From Paludibacteraceae bacterium (GTDB lineage: Bacteria; Bacteroidota; Bacteroidia; Bacteroidales; Paludibacteraceae): a DNA stretch of 45,383 nt. Below the pieces are notes generated by a model. It saw only the letters and a program-made list of their open reading frames with translations. It did no database searches and was not told where the DNA came from. This document shows, in pieces, positions 26,340 to 34,022 of the stretch. Location of the stretch: contig JAGBVI010000002.1 of the NCBI GenBank assembly GCA_017630395.1, positions 1-45,383 of the forward strand, written 5' to 3'. Each line of letters begins with the position of its first letter. Within the stretch, counting starts at the first letter, position 1. A program made the position numbers and the translations under genes.

Positions 26340-27055
26340 TTGAATGTTAAAATTCTATTCAATCCGATTAACACTAAATCAGGAACTGCAAAGTTGCAAT
26401 TTTTTATTCTTTTTTCAAAGTATTTTGTGTTTCCTCCTGTTAAAAACACTAAAAGTTTTGGATAAACACGACCTAAATTGGATATAAAACCATCTATTTC
26501 ACCTACCAACCCATTCACTACTCCGGAAAGAATAGCCTCTTCCGTTGTTGTCCCTATCAAAGGAGTTTCTTCTTGCAAATTAACCAATGGCAACCTCTTG
26601 GTAAAGTGATTTAAAGCTTTACGTCGCATGTCCAAACCTAATGAAATATTCCCTCCAACATACTGATTATTAGCATTAACAACATCATACGTTATAGCTG
26701 TTCCTGCATCAATCACCAATATATTTTGGTCTGGCGCTAAAAAATTAGCTCCAATACAAGCTGCTAATCGATCTTTTCCTAACGTCTCTGGAGTTTTATA
26801 ACGATTATCCAAGGGTAAAAGATCAGTCGTTGACCATGTTTTCACGACAGAAACATACTTTTTCAAAGTTTTCAATAAAACCACTTCATCAACAGCAACC
26901 GATGAACAGAGTGCTTGTTTAATTGGAAATTTCTCCATCAACATCTTCACTTTCTCGTCGGTCAATGCTTCCCATCGCTCAGAAAATAGCAATTCATCAG
27001 AATTAAAAACTCCAACTTTTACAGACGAATTACCTTGATCCAAAATTAAATTCAT
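26336..27055 (-). CDS. coaX: Type III pantothenate kinase
   Basis: Phosphorylates pantothenate in the first step of coenzyme A synthesis; the CoaX form is acetyl-CoA-insensitive. At 239 residues it has the ASKHA signatures: N-terminal phosphate loop ILDQGNSSVKVGVF, TLGKDRLAACIGA, catalytic-aspartate motif IDAGTAITYDVV, and GGNISLGLDMRRKAL. The first gene of a four-gene minus-strand run; coaE for the last CoA step also lies in this window (41567). The start codon is only about 17 bases from a B element, so the promoter must lie within the repeat or upstream of it. Confidence 0.92.
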   Translation of the reverse strand: MNLILDQGNSSVKVGVFNSDELLFSERWEALTDEKVKMLMEKFPIKQALCSSVAVDEVVLLKTLKKYVSVVKTWSTTDLLPLDNRYKTPETLGKDRLAACIGANFLAPDQNILVIDAGTAITYDVVNANNQYVGGNISLGLDMRRKALNHFTKRLPLVNLQEETPLIGTTTEEAILSGVVNGLVGEIDGFISNLGRVYPKLLVFLTGGNTKYFEKRIKNCNFAVPDLVLIGLNRILTFK

Positions 27056-27071
27056 TTCTATCTTTTATGGT

Positions 27072-27461
27072 AGGTTTTATAAATTCTTTTCTAGAAATTT
27101 TTGAATTTATTTCGAGTAGATTGCAGAGTGAAAGAGAGGAGCAGTGCAAGCACTCTGACATACAATTAAGTAGCATTTTCCTGAAATAAATCAAAAAGAA
27201 CCGAAAAGTTTATCAACCCACGATTTATACCTTTTTAATTTGAGCTGTGAATTTAGAAGCAGTTTAAATCTTATTATTAATTTGTTTTGAGTTTAACTCT
27301 TCCTTTTTCAGCCTCATCAGGGCGCTTTTAGCCTATTTTTACTACTCTTTTTTTTGATAATTGCATACTATTAACGGAAAAAGAATAATAAAAAAATCTT
27401 AAAACACGCACTCAAATATGCACGAAATAAAATTTAAACAACATCTTATAAAACTCACCTT
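27072..27461. repeat. Family B element with a nested family A element
   Basis: Runs from AGGTTTTATAAATTC through TTTCGAGTAGATTGCAGAGTGAAAG, GTGCAAGCACTCTGACA, AAATAAATCAAAAAGAACCG and CGATTTATACC, to GTGAATTTA at 27255. It is then interrupted by an A element and resumes as TATAAAACTCACC, ending at 27461. Removing A and one TTA restores the B right terminus exactly. It fills the divergent gap between coaX and the his operon. Confidence 0.8.
27256..27445. repeat. Family A MITE-like element with TTA duplication, inside family B
   Basis: A 190-bp copy with termini GAAGCAGTTTAAATCTTATT and AATAAAATTTAAACAACATC, flanked by TTA at 27253-27255 and 27446-27448. The target site is the TATAAATT stretch of the B terminal inverted repeat. 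That is the same site, read on the other strand, used by the A element at 1940-2131. Confidence 0.82.
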
Positions 27462-27543
27462 AATAAAATCCTCATTTAAGAAACGCAAATTTAGTCATTT
27501 TGATATTATTCTACCAATATTTTTTTATTTAGTATATTTTTTA

Positions 27544-27551
27544 TACATTTG
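27544..27551 (+). promoter_or_regulatory. -7 promoter box of the his operon
   Basis: TACATTTG fits the TAnnTTTG consensus. It lies 23 bp upstream of the his leader ORF and 83 bp after the nested repeat block. No clear -33 TTG is seen. Confidence 0.6.
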
Positions 27552-27574
27552 CACCGTGATAATAAACAATAAAA

Positions 27575-27619
27575 ATGGTACAATTTTTCCATCATATTCA
27601 TCATTATTTTCAACGATAA
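27575..27619 (+). CDS. hisL: his operon leader peptide
   Basis: A 14-codon ORF encoding MVQFFHHIHHYFQR, with four histidines in five consecutive codons (CAT CAT ATT CAT CAT). It sits between a promoter box and a terminator directly before hisG. Such His-codon runs are the hallmark of his leader peptides, whose translation senses charged tRNA-His. The tRNA-His gene is also in this window (15427). Confidence 0.85.
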   Translation: MVQFFHHIHHYFQR

Positions 27620-27624
27620 TAATC

Positions 27625-27677
27625 GGTGAGTTTTTGGAGTGTCCTTTTCTCAGCTTGCCGAATTGGTGAGCTTTTTT
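27625..27677 (+). terminator. his attenuator: terminator with competing antiterminator strand
   Basis: The terminator is GCTTGCC (27653-27659) paired with GGTGAGC (27665-27671), 7 pairs with two G-U, loop GAATT, followed by six Ts. A nearly identical copy of the 3' arm, GGTGAGT, lies at 27625-27631 and can pair with the same GCTTGCC to form an antiterminator. It begins 6 nt after the leader stop codon, so a ribosome at the stop would cover it (termination) while one stalled on the His codons would not (read-through into hisG). Confidence 0.8.
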
Positions 27678-27707
27678 ACTTTATAGAAAACAATAAAAAA
27701 GAAATAT

Positions 27708-28559
27708 ATGTTACGTATCGCAGTTCAGGCAAAAGGCCGTTTGTATGAAGAGACAATGACTATGTTGGAAGAATCCAGCATCAAAATTAAGTCAGGCAAA
27801 AGAACCCTATTGGTTCCAGCATCTAATTTTCCGGTAGAAATTTTATACCTACGAGACGATGATATTCCGCAAGCAGTTGCAAGTGGAATTGCAGATGTTG
27901 GAATCGTTGGAGAAAATGAATACGTAGAAAAAAATGAAAATGCAGATTTAATTAAACGCTTAGATTTTTCTAAATGCAGAGTTTCTTTGGCTATCCCTAA
28001 AGCAGAAGAATACACTGGCCCGGAATGGTTTAATGGAAAAAAAATTGCAACCTCTTATCCGGTAATATTGCAAAAGTTTTTAGACGAAAAGGGTATTAAA
28101 GCCGAAATACATGTCATAACCGGTTCTGTAGAAATTGCACCCGGAATTGGCTTGGCGGATTGCATTTTTGACATTGTTAGTTCCGGAAGTACTCTGGTAA
28201 GCAACAACCTTAAAGAGGTTGAAGTTGTGCTAAATTCTGAGGCTATATTGATTGGCAATCCTAATTTATCGACTGAGAAAAGAGAAATTTTGAGTGAACT
28301 TTTGTTCCGTTTCGATTCTTACAAAAATGCAGAAGGAAAAAAATACATCATTCTAAATATTCCAAATGAGAAAATTGATGCAGTTTGTCAATTACTTCCC
28401 GGTATGAAAGCACCAACTGTTACTCCACTCAAAAAAGAGGGTTGGTCTTCTCTACATTCGGTTATTGAAGAAAAACAATTCTGGGACATTATTAATCAAT
28501 TAAAAACTTTAGGTGCAGAAGGTATTTTGGTTGTCCCTATCGAAAAAATGATTCTTTAG
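27708..28559 (+). CDS. hisG: ATP phosphoribosyltransferase, long form
   Basis: First enzyme of histidine synthesis; joins ATP and PRPP. At 283 residues it is the long hexameric form with a C-terminal ACT-like regulatory domain that binds histidine (APTVTPLKKEGWSSLHSVIEE...LGAEGILVVPIEKMIL). The PRPP-binding segment GSVEIAPGIGLADCIFDIVSSGSTLVSNNL and ASGIADVGIVGENEY are present. The start follows the attenuator by about 30 bases. The 45-base gap to hisD carries a short family A right-end remnant (CAAACAACTTC). Confidence 0.95.
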   Translation: MLRIAVQAKGRLYEETMTMLEESSIKIKSGKRTLLVPASNFPVEILYLRDDDIPQAVASGIADVGIVGENEYVEKNENADLIKRLDFSKCRVSLAIPKAEEYTGPEWFNGKKIATSYPVILQKFLDEKGIKAEIHVITGSVEIAPGIGLADCIFDIVSSGSTLVSNNLKEVEVVLNSEAILIGNPNLSTEKREILSELLFRFDSYKNAEGKKYIILNIPNEKIDAVCQLLPGMKAPTVTPLKKEGWSSLHSVIEEKQFWDIINQLKTLGAEGILVVPIEKMIL

Positions 28560-28604
28560 TATTTTTTCAATAGGTAATTTGTAATTCAAACAACTTCTAA
28601 AGGT

Positions 28605-29882
28605 ATGAAAGTAGTTAGGTATCCGAAACACAACGAATGGCAGGATTTATTAAAGCGTCCTGTTTTTGACAATGCCTCTTTATTTGACACCGTCAACACA
28701 GTGTTGAAGGATGTTAAATTGAAAGGTGATATTGCCGTAAAGGAATATGGTTTAAAATTTGATAAAGTGGCCATTGAAACTTTATCAGTTTCTGAGCAAG
28801 AATTAGAATGGGCAGAAAAGTGCGTATCAAACGAACTTAAAGAGGCTATCTTAATAGCTAAAGAGAACATTGCAAAATTCCATGCTGCACAAAATACTCA
28901 ATTACCTAAAATCGAAACATCTAAGGGAGTAACATGTTGGCAAAAGGCCAAAGCCATTGATAAAGTTGGATTATATATACCAGGCGGGACAGCACCACTT
29001 TTTTCAACTGTACTTATGCTCTCTGTTCCGGCTCAAATTGCTGGTTGCAAAGAGATAGTACTATGTTCACCACCCAATAAAGAGGGAAAAATTCATCCTG
29101 CAGTTCTATATGCTGCTAAAATTGCCGGAGTTAGTAAAATTTTCAAAATTGGAGGTGTTCAAGCTATTGCAGCCATGGCATACGGCACAGAAAGTGTTCC
29201 CAAAGTTTATAAAATTTTCGGTCCCGGGAATCAGTATGTTACTGCTGCTAAACAACTGGTTAGCTTAAAGGATGTTGCAATTGACATGCCCGCAGGGCCT
29301 TCGGAAGTGGAAGTTTTGGCTGACTCTTCAGCTAACCCTAAATTTGTTGCTGCAGACCTATTATCTCAAGCTGAACATGGTACTGACAGTCAAGCCATAT
29401 TGATTACCACCGACGAAAAATTAGCAGACGAAGTGGTTGTTGAAGTTGAAAAACAATTAGCAGAACTACCAAGAAAAGAGATTGCCACTCAGTCTATCGA
29501 ACATAGCAAAATAATCCTAGTAAGGAATATCGAAGAGGCAATTGCCATTACTAATGAATATGCTCCGGAACACCTCATTATATCCACTCAAAACTATCTT
29601 GAGATTGGAGAGCAAATAGAGAACGCCGGATCTATTTTCTTAGGAAATTACACTCCCGAGAGTGCCGGTGATTATGCTTCCGGAACTAATCACACCCTAC
29701 CTACCAATGGATATGCAAAAGCTTATAGCGGTGTAAATTTAGATAGTTTTAGAAAGAAAATCACTTACCAGGAGATTAGTAAAGAAGGTATCGAGATAAT
29801 TGGTAACACTATCGAGATAATGGCTGAAAATGAGAGTCTTTTCGCTCATAAAAATGCTGTAACACTCAGACGATTATTATAA
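28605..29882 (+). CDS. hisD: Histidinol dehydrogenase
   Basis: Zn- and NAD-dependent enzyme that oxidises histidinol twice to histidine, the last step of the pathway. At 425 residues it has KVGLYIPGGTAPLFSTVLML, IGGVQAIAAMAYGTE, the NAD-binding GPGNQYVTAAKQLV, DMPAGPSEVEVLAD, LLSQAEHGTDSQAIL and the metal-site HTLPTNGYAKAYSGVNLDSF. The length is normal. Second gene of the operon; a complete family B element follows before hisC. Confidence 0.96.
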   Translation: MKVVRYPKHNEWQDLLKRPVFDNASLFDTVNTVLKDVKLKGDIAVKEYGLKFDKVAIETLSVSEQELEWAEKCVSNELKEAILIAKENIAKFHAAQNTQLPKIETSKGVTCWQKAKAIDKVGLYIPGGTAPLFSTVLMLSVPAQIAGCKEIVLCSPPNKEGKIHPAVLYAAKIAGVSKIFKIGGVQAIAAMAYGTESVPKVYKIFGPGNQYVTAAKQLVSLKDVAIDMPAGPSEVEVLADSSANPKFVAADLLSQAEHGTDSQAILITTDEKLADEVVVEVEKQLAELPRKEIATQSIEHSKIILVRNIEEAIAITNEYAPEHLIISTQNYLEIGEQIENAGSIFLGNYTPESAGDYASGTNHTLPTNGYAKAYSGVNLDSFRKKITYQEISKEGIEIIGNTIEIMAENESLFAHKNAVTLRRLL

Positions 29883-30082
29883 CGGTGAGTTCTATAAATT
29901 CACCATTAAAATTTTAAAAGTGTAAATCGTAGGTTGAAAACTTTTCGGTTCTTTTTGATTTATTTCGGCAATTTGCTAGTTAATAGTTGGTCATAGCTGT
30001 TACAGTTCTCCATTTCTTTCGCTCTGCAACCTACTCGAAATAAATTCAAAAATTCCTCGAAATGAATTTACAGAACCCACCC
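29883..30082. repeat. Complete family B element inside the his operon
   Basis: A 200-bp uninterrupted copy between hisD and hisC. It starts GGTGAGTTCTATAAATTCAC and ends CCTCGAAATGAATTTACAGAACCCACC. Interior landmarks are CGATTTA-type (AATCGTAGGTTGAAAAC), TTTTTGATTTATTTCGGCAA and CTTTCGCTCTGCAACC. It begins at the base after the hisD stop and ends 14 bases before the hisC ATG, so it must be transcribed with the operon unless hisC has its own promoter. Confidence 0.82.
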
Positions 30083-30096
30083 TAAAATTGTTAGAT

Positions 30097-31128
30097 ATGT
30101 TTGATTTAAAAAATATTGTCCGTCCTAATATTTGGAATTTAAAACCTTACTCTTGTGCGAGAGACGAATTCCAAGGAGAAGCATCTGTTTATTTGGATGC
30201 TAACGAAAGTCCATACAACGCTCCATATAATCGATATCCGGATCCTCTGCAGTGGGATTTAAAAAAGGAAATTGAAAAGATAAAAAAAGTGGATGCTAAA
30301 CAGATCTTTTTAGGGAACGGAAGTGATGAAGCAATTGATTTGGTTTATCGCGCATTTTGCGAACCCGGTAGAGACAATGTTGTAGCAATTGAACCGACTT
30401 ACGGAATGTATGGAGTTTGTGCGGACATCAATAATGTAGCTTATAAGAATGTTAAACTTAATGAAGATTTCTCTCTTAACACAGAAAATCTACTAAATGC
30501 TATTGATGATAATACAAAGGTGATTTGGCTATGTTCTCCAAACAATCCTACGGGTAACCTATTGGACGCCTGCGAAATTGAAAAAATTTTAAACTCATTT
30601 CAAGGAATTGTTGTTGTTGACGAAGCTTATATTGACTTTTCTTCAACAGAATCATGGGCTTTACAACTTGACAAATATCCCAATCTTATTGTATTACAAA
30701 CATTCTCAAAAGCTTGGGCTTCTGCCGGTATCCGCTTAGGATTAGCTTTTGCTTCCACTGATATCATTGCCATATTTAACAAAATTAAATATCCATATAA
30801 TATCAATATCCTTACGCAAAAACTTGCATTAGAAACCATCGGCAAAAAAGATCTTATTTCTTCATGGAAAAAGACCACTATCATAGAAAGAGATCGAATG
30901 ATAAAAGAATTGAGCCAACTACCAATTACAACTTTTATACATCCTTCCGATGCCAACTTCTTATTAGTTAAGGTAAATGATGCTAATAAAATCTATCAAG
31001 AGTTAGTAAAAAAAGGAATCATTGTCAGAAACAGAAATTCTGTAACTCTTTGTCAAGGGGGACTACGAATTACAATTGGGACACCGGAAGAAAATGATAT
31101 TCTGCTAACAGAATTGAAAAAACTTTAA
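30097..31128 (+). CDS. hisC: Histidinol-phosphate aminotransferase
   Basis: A PLP-dependent class I/II aminotransferase converting imidazole-acetol phosphate to histidinol phosphate. At 343 residues it shows [60 protein letters not shown], the PLP-lysine motif [15 protein letters not shown] and [11 protein letters not shown]. The ATG at 30097 is preferred to a TTG at 30088 because homologues start [11 protein letters not shown]-like. hisB, which often follows in Bacteroides, is absent here; a strong inverted repeat and a convergent gene follow instead. Confidence 0.95.
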   Translation: MFDLKNIVRPNIWNLKPYSCARDEFQGEASVYLDANESPYNAPYNRYPDPLQWDLKKEIEKIKKVDAKQIFLGNGSDEAIDLVYRAFCEPGRDNVVAIEPTYGMYGVCADINNVAYKNVKLNEDFSLNTENLLNAIDDNTKVIWLCSPNNPTGNLLDACEIEKILNSFQGIVVVDEAYIDFSSTESWALQLDKYPNLIVLQTFSKAWASAGIRLGLAFASTDIIAIFNKIKYPYNINILTQKLALETIGKKDLISSWKKTTIIERDRMIKELSQLPITTFIHPSDANFLLVKVNDANKIYQELVKKGIIVRNRNSVTLCQGGLRITIGTPEENDILLTELKKL

Positions 31129-31171
31129 GAGCACAAAACTACCTTTAATAGGTAGCGACACAATAAAACTC

Positions 31172-31227
31172 ATGCGTCATAACGTACAAATACCCTCTCG
31201 GTCTATGAATTGTACATTATGACGCAT
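31172..31227. repeat. Long inverted repeat between hisC and the COG0523 gene
   Basis: ATGCGTCATAACGTACAA (31172-31189) and TTGTACATTATGACGCAT (31210-31227) pair with a single mismatch in 18 positions around a 20-nt loop. There is no U-tract on the plus side. It lies between convergent genes, so it may be a bidirectional terminator or mRNA-end stabiliser, but it could also be a protein-binding site or a small mobile repeat. Confidence 0.7.
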
Positions 31228-31277
31228 TTGATATAAAGTCCTCCGTATAATTTTCGCTATTGCTTCTATCGGACTAA

Positions 31278-32507
31278 TCATATTTTGTTTAACGTATCAA
31301 TGATTGCTTGTCGCTCCATATCTTTCCCTATAAATACGATTTTTATCATTTTATCACCATACTCTGCATCCCAATCTCTGCGCAAATCTGCGTTTCGCTC
31401 TAGCAAATGTTCGACTTCTTCTTGGGGAGCCGTGCAAATCCATTGTCCTGCCTCGGTTAGTCGCTTTAAAGAACCTGCTTGATCAAACATATAGGACATA
31501 GGTTCATTCTCTTCAAAATAGAGAATTCCTTTGGATCGAATAACACCCTTAGGCCAATTGGAGTAAACAAACTGCTCAAATTTAGACAAATTAAAAGCTC
31601 TCCTCCTATAATAAACAAACGTTGAAATACCATATTCACCGCTCTCCCCTTCTCCTTGATGATGGTGATGACAATGAGAATGGTCATGATGCTCACAATT
31701 CAGGTGATTTTCGTGATGATCGGGGTGCTCATGATTACATCCACAATGGCAATGCCCCGAGGTATCAGAACACTCTACCTCCTCATCCAAGCTCTTTATC
31801 CACCCTGCAGACATTGCCACTTTTCCCAAATCAAACGCATGTGTATCTAAAATTAAATTCAGGTCGAATTGAGCAAAATCCGCTTCTATCACCTGCGCTT
31901 CAGGTTGCAATTTTTTCAACACAGCTAATAATTCATTTTTAGCCTCTATTGTTACTTCACTGATTTTATTCAATACGATAACATTACAAAATTCGATTTG
32001 TTGGACCAATAAACTAGCAATACACTCCTCATCAACAAGCCCCAATAAATCATTTCCTCCTGAGAATTCTTCCAAAATACGTAAGGCATCTACAACTGTA
32101 ACCACACAATCCAAACGACAAATTTCCGGCAATTGATATTTTTTTGCATAATCAGAAGTAGAAGCTATAGTTTGAGCAATAGGGTAAGGATCACAAACCC
32201 CACTTGCCTCAATAACAATATAATCGAACTGATTACTTTTAGTCAACTCTGCAATTTGTTCTAGCAAATCTGTTTGCAAAGAGCAACAAATACACCCATT
32301 AGATAACGCAACTAAATTATTTTGTTCTTCAGTTACAATTCCACCTTTTTGAATTAAAGAGGCATCAATATTGACTTCACCAATATCATTTACAATAACA
32401 GCAAAACGATACCCTTTACTATTGGATAAAATATTGTTTACCAAAGTGGTTTTCCCACTTCCAAGATACCCGGTCAACAACATTATTGGAACTACCTGTT
32501 TATTCAT
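31278..32507 (-). CDS. COG0523 (CobW/ZNG1-type) GTPase, putative metallochaperone
   Basis: A 409-residue G3E-family GTPase that probably delivers or manages zinc or a related metal. Key features: Walker A GYLGSGKTT (13-21), the metal-binding CxCC motif GCICCSL (C72, C74, C75), EASGVCDPYPI, the guanine-specificity NKIS, and a C-terminal CobW_C domain. Between the domains is a metal-binding loop at residues 252-283 holding 15 His and 5 Cys. No cobalamin genes are nearby, so a zinc-chaperone role fits better than cobalamin synthesis. A TATCTTTG box lies 29 bases upstream. Confidence 0.88.
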   Translation of the reverse strand: MNKQVVPIMLLTGYLGSGKTTLVNNILSNSKGYRFAVIVNDIGEVNIDASLIQKGGIVTEEQNNLVALSNGCICCSLQTDLLEQIAELTKSNQFDYIVIEASGVCDPYPIAQTIASTSDYAKKYQLPEICRLDCVVTVVDALRILEEFSGGNDLLGLVDEECIASLLVQQIEFCNVIVLNKISEVTIEAKNELLAVLKKLQPEAQVIEADFAQFDLNLILDTHAFDLGKVAMSAGWIKSLDEEVECSDTSGHCHCGCNHEHPDHHENHLNCEHHDHSHCHHHHQGEGESGEYGISTFVYYRRRAFNLSKFEQFVYSNWPKGVIRSKGILYFEENEPMSYMFDQAGSLKRLTEAGQWICTAPQEEVEHLLERNADLRRDWDAEYGDKMIKIVFIGKDMERQAIIDTLNKI

Positions 32508-32535
32508 GACTTAAATTTTATTAAATAATGTTCTT

Positions 32536-32543
32536 CAAAGATA
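32536..32543 (-). promoter_or_regulatory. -7 promoter box of the COG0523 GTPase gene
   Basis: Minus-strand TATCTTTG matches TAnnTTTG exactly, 28 bases before the ATG. A TTG 22 bases further upstream on the same strand lies in a family A remnant (the TCAAATATGCTC segment near 32567-32578). The spacing is slightly longer than usual. Confidence 0.55.
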
Positions 32544-33302
32544 GATGAAATAACAATATTTCGGTCAAATATGCTCAAAATAAATTTTAAACAATTTCTT
32601 ATTTTGTCTATAAAAATAGCCATTTCATCTATAAACCATTGCTAACTATTTAGATTGAATTTAACTTTGCTGTAGGATATATACCTATTCAAGGTGAATA
32701 ATATAAATTCTCCTATATAATAAAGAAGGTATAAATTGGTGCTTGATAAACTTTTCGTAACTTTTTAATTTCTTTCGAAGTCTTACTATTTATCGAATAG
32801 TTACACTATTTTCACTGCACATTTAGACAATAAATCACTCGAAATAAATTAAAAAAAAATGAGAAATGAGTTAATCGAACCCACTTTAAGTTGTAAATAA
32901 ATTTTTCATAATAGTGTTTGTTTTCATTTTTTTATTAGAGAGAATTTACTCTCAAGTTAAGTGCTTGGTTGTGAAATTAGGCACTAATTTTTAAAGGCAA
33001 TATCTCTAAATGAGGTAGAAATGATTTTGATTTGCATTTTAGATAGAAAAACTCGCACTACATCATCCTTTCGCTTAGAAAATTACTCGAAGTAAATTCA
33101 AAAATTCCCAAAAAGAATCTTATAGAAGTCACCAACATAAAACTTTTCATAAGCAAAATAAGCATTGCGAAACTACTATCTTCTTTACCAAGACGAGCAA
33201 AGGAAGTCTCAAGTAAAAAAAGATTACGGTATCATGATTGATTGAATATGAGCAAGATAAGGAAATAAATTCAGCACCTAAAAACAAAACTAAATAAAAC
33301 AC
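32544..33302. other. Intergenic block of decayed repeats
   Basis: No credible gene. From left to right: a family A right-end remnant (AAATTTTAAACAATTTCTTA, about 32580-32602); a family B copy at 32691-32887; then a more decayed B right half at about 33040-33133 (CTTTCGCTTAGAAAATTACTCGAAGTAAATTC to CTTATAGAAGTCACC). The remainder is AT-rich and featureless. Confidence 0.55.
32691..32887. repeat. Family B element, degenerate
   Basis: About 197 bp from AAGGTGAATAATATAAATTC to GAGTTAATCGAACCCACTTT. Interior B landmarks such as AACTTTTCGTAACTTTTTAATTTCTTTCG and CACTCGAAATAAATT are recognisable. Both termini carry several substitutions. Confidence 0.65.
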
Positions 33303-34016
33303 CTAACAATTCAAACGCTCCATTAATAAATCTTTATAATTCTTTCCTATTGACAATTTTTGACCGGCAATAGTCACTAAATTTCCCTCCACCGACTCAA
33401 TATTAGCAAGAGAAACAATATAAGATTTATGAATTCTCATAAAATCGCGAGAAGGTAACTCTTCTTCCAATTTTTTTAACGCATAGTATGCCGTAATTTT
33501 TTTATTATTTTTCAGATGAAAGGTAACATATTCACTTTGGCCTTCAATAAATAAAATATTAACAAAATCAATCCTATACAATTTATAATCAGCCTTTACC
33601 ATAAAATAATCCTTTTCAGTCTTTGTCTCACTCTCCTTACTTCTCAACAATTGAATCCGCTCTTGCACTTTATTAACAGCTTGCACAAAGCGAGGAAATG
33701 AGATAGGCTTTAAAAGATAATCTACAGCATCCAATTCATAACTATCAATAGCGTACTCAGAATGGGCTGTAGTAAAAACTATCAAAGGGGGATTTTTTAA
33801 AGAGCGAATAAACTCCATCCCTGATAAATCCGGCATCTGAATATCTGTAAATATCAGATCGACAGCCTCATTTTGCATAAGTTCTAATGCATGAACAGCA
33901 TTGTCACACACTCCACATAATTTAATATTAGCAATTTTTGAAGCATATTCAGACAACAATTTTCTCGCAGGAAATTCGTCATCTATTATTATCGTTTTAA
34001 TCTCTTCTTGCACCAT
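33303..34016 (-). CDS. LytTR-family response regulator
   Basis: A 237-residue cytosolic regulator. The N-terminal receiver domain has the acidic pair D12/D13, phospho-acceptor D58 in LIFTDIQMPDLSG, T in VFTTAHSEYAIDSYELDAVDYLLKP and the conserved K of YLLKP. The C-terminal LytTR DNA-binding domain (about residues 135-235) shows DFVNILFIEGQSEYVTFHL and FMRIHKSYIVSLANIESVEGN. It lies 6 bases after the sensor kinase gene, so the pair is a unit. The target genes are not evident from the neighbourhood. Confidence 0.92.
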   Translation of the reverse strand: MVQEEIKTIIIDDEFPARKLLSEYASKIANIKLCGVCDNAVHALELMQNEAVDLIFTDIQMPDLSGMEFIRSLKNPPLIVFTTAHSEYAIDSYELDAVDYLLKPISFPRFVQAVNKVQERIQLLRSKESETKTEKDYFMVKADYKLYRIDFVNILFIEGQSEYVTFHLKNNKKITAYYALKKLEEELPSRDFMRIHKSYIVSLANIESVEGNLVTIAGQKLSIGKNYKDLLMERLNC

Positions 34017-34022
34017 AATAAA

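Noticed and set aside
27418-27669. 83-codon ORF spanning the his leader region
   Set aside because: It runs from the end of a repeat through the promoter and attenuator, has no recognisable domain, and the short His-rich ORF in another frame explains the region better.
31622-31942. Plus-strand ORFs opposite the His-rich loop of the COG0523 gene
   Set aside because: They are mirror images of the His-codon run (ATG-rich on the other strand) within a clear minus-strand gene.
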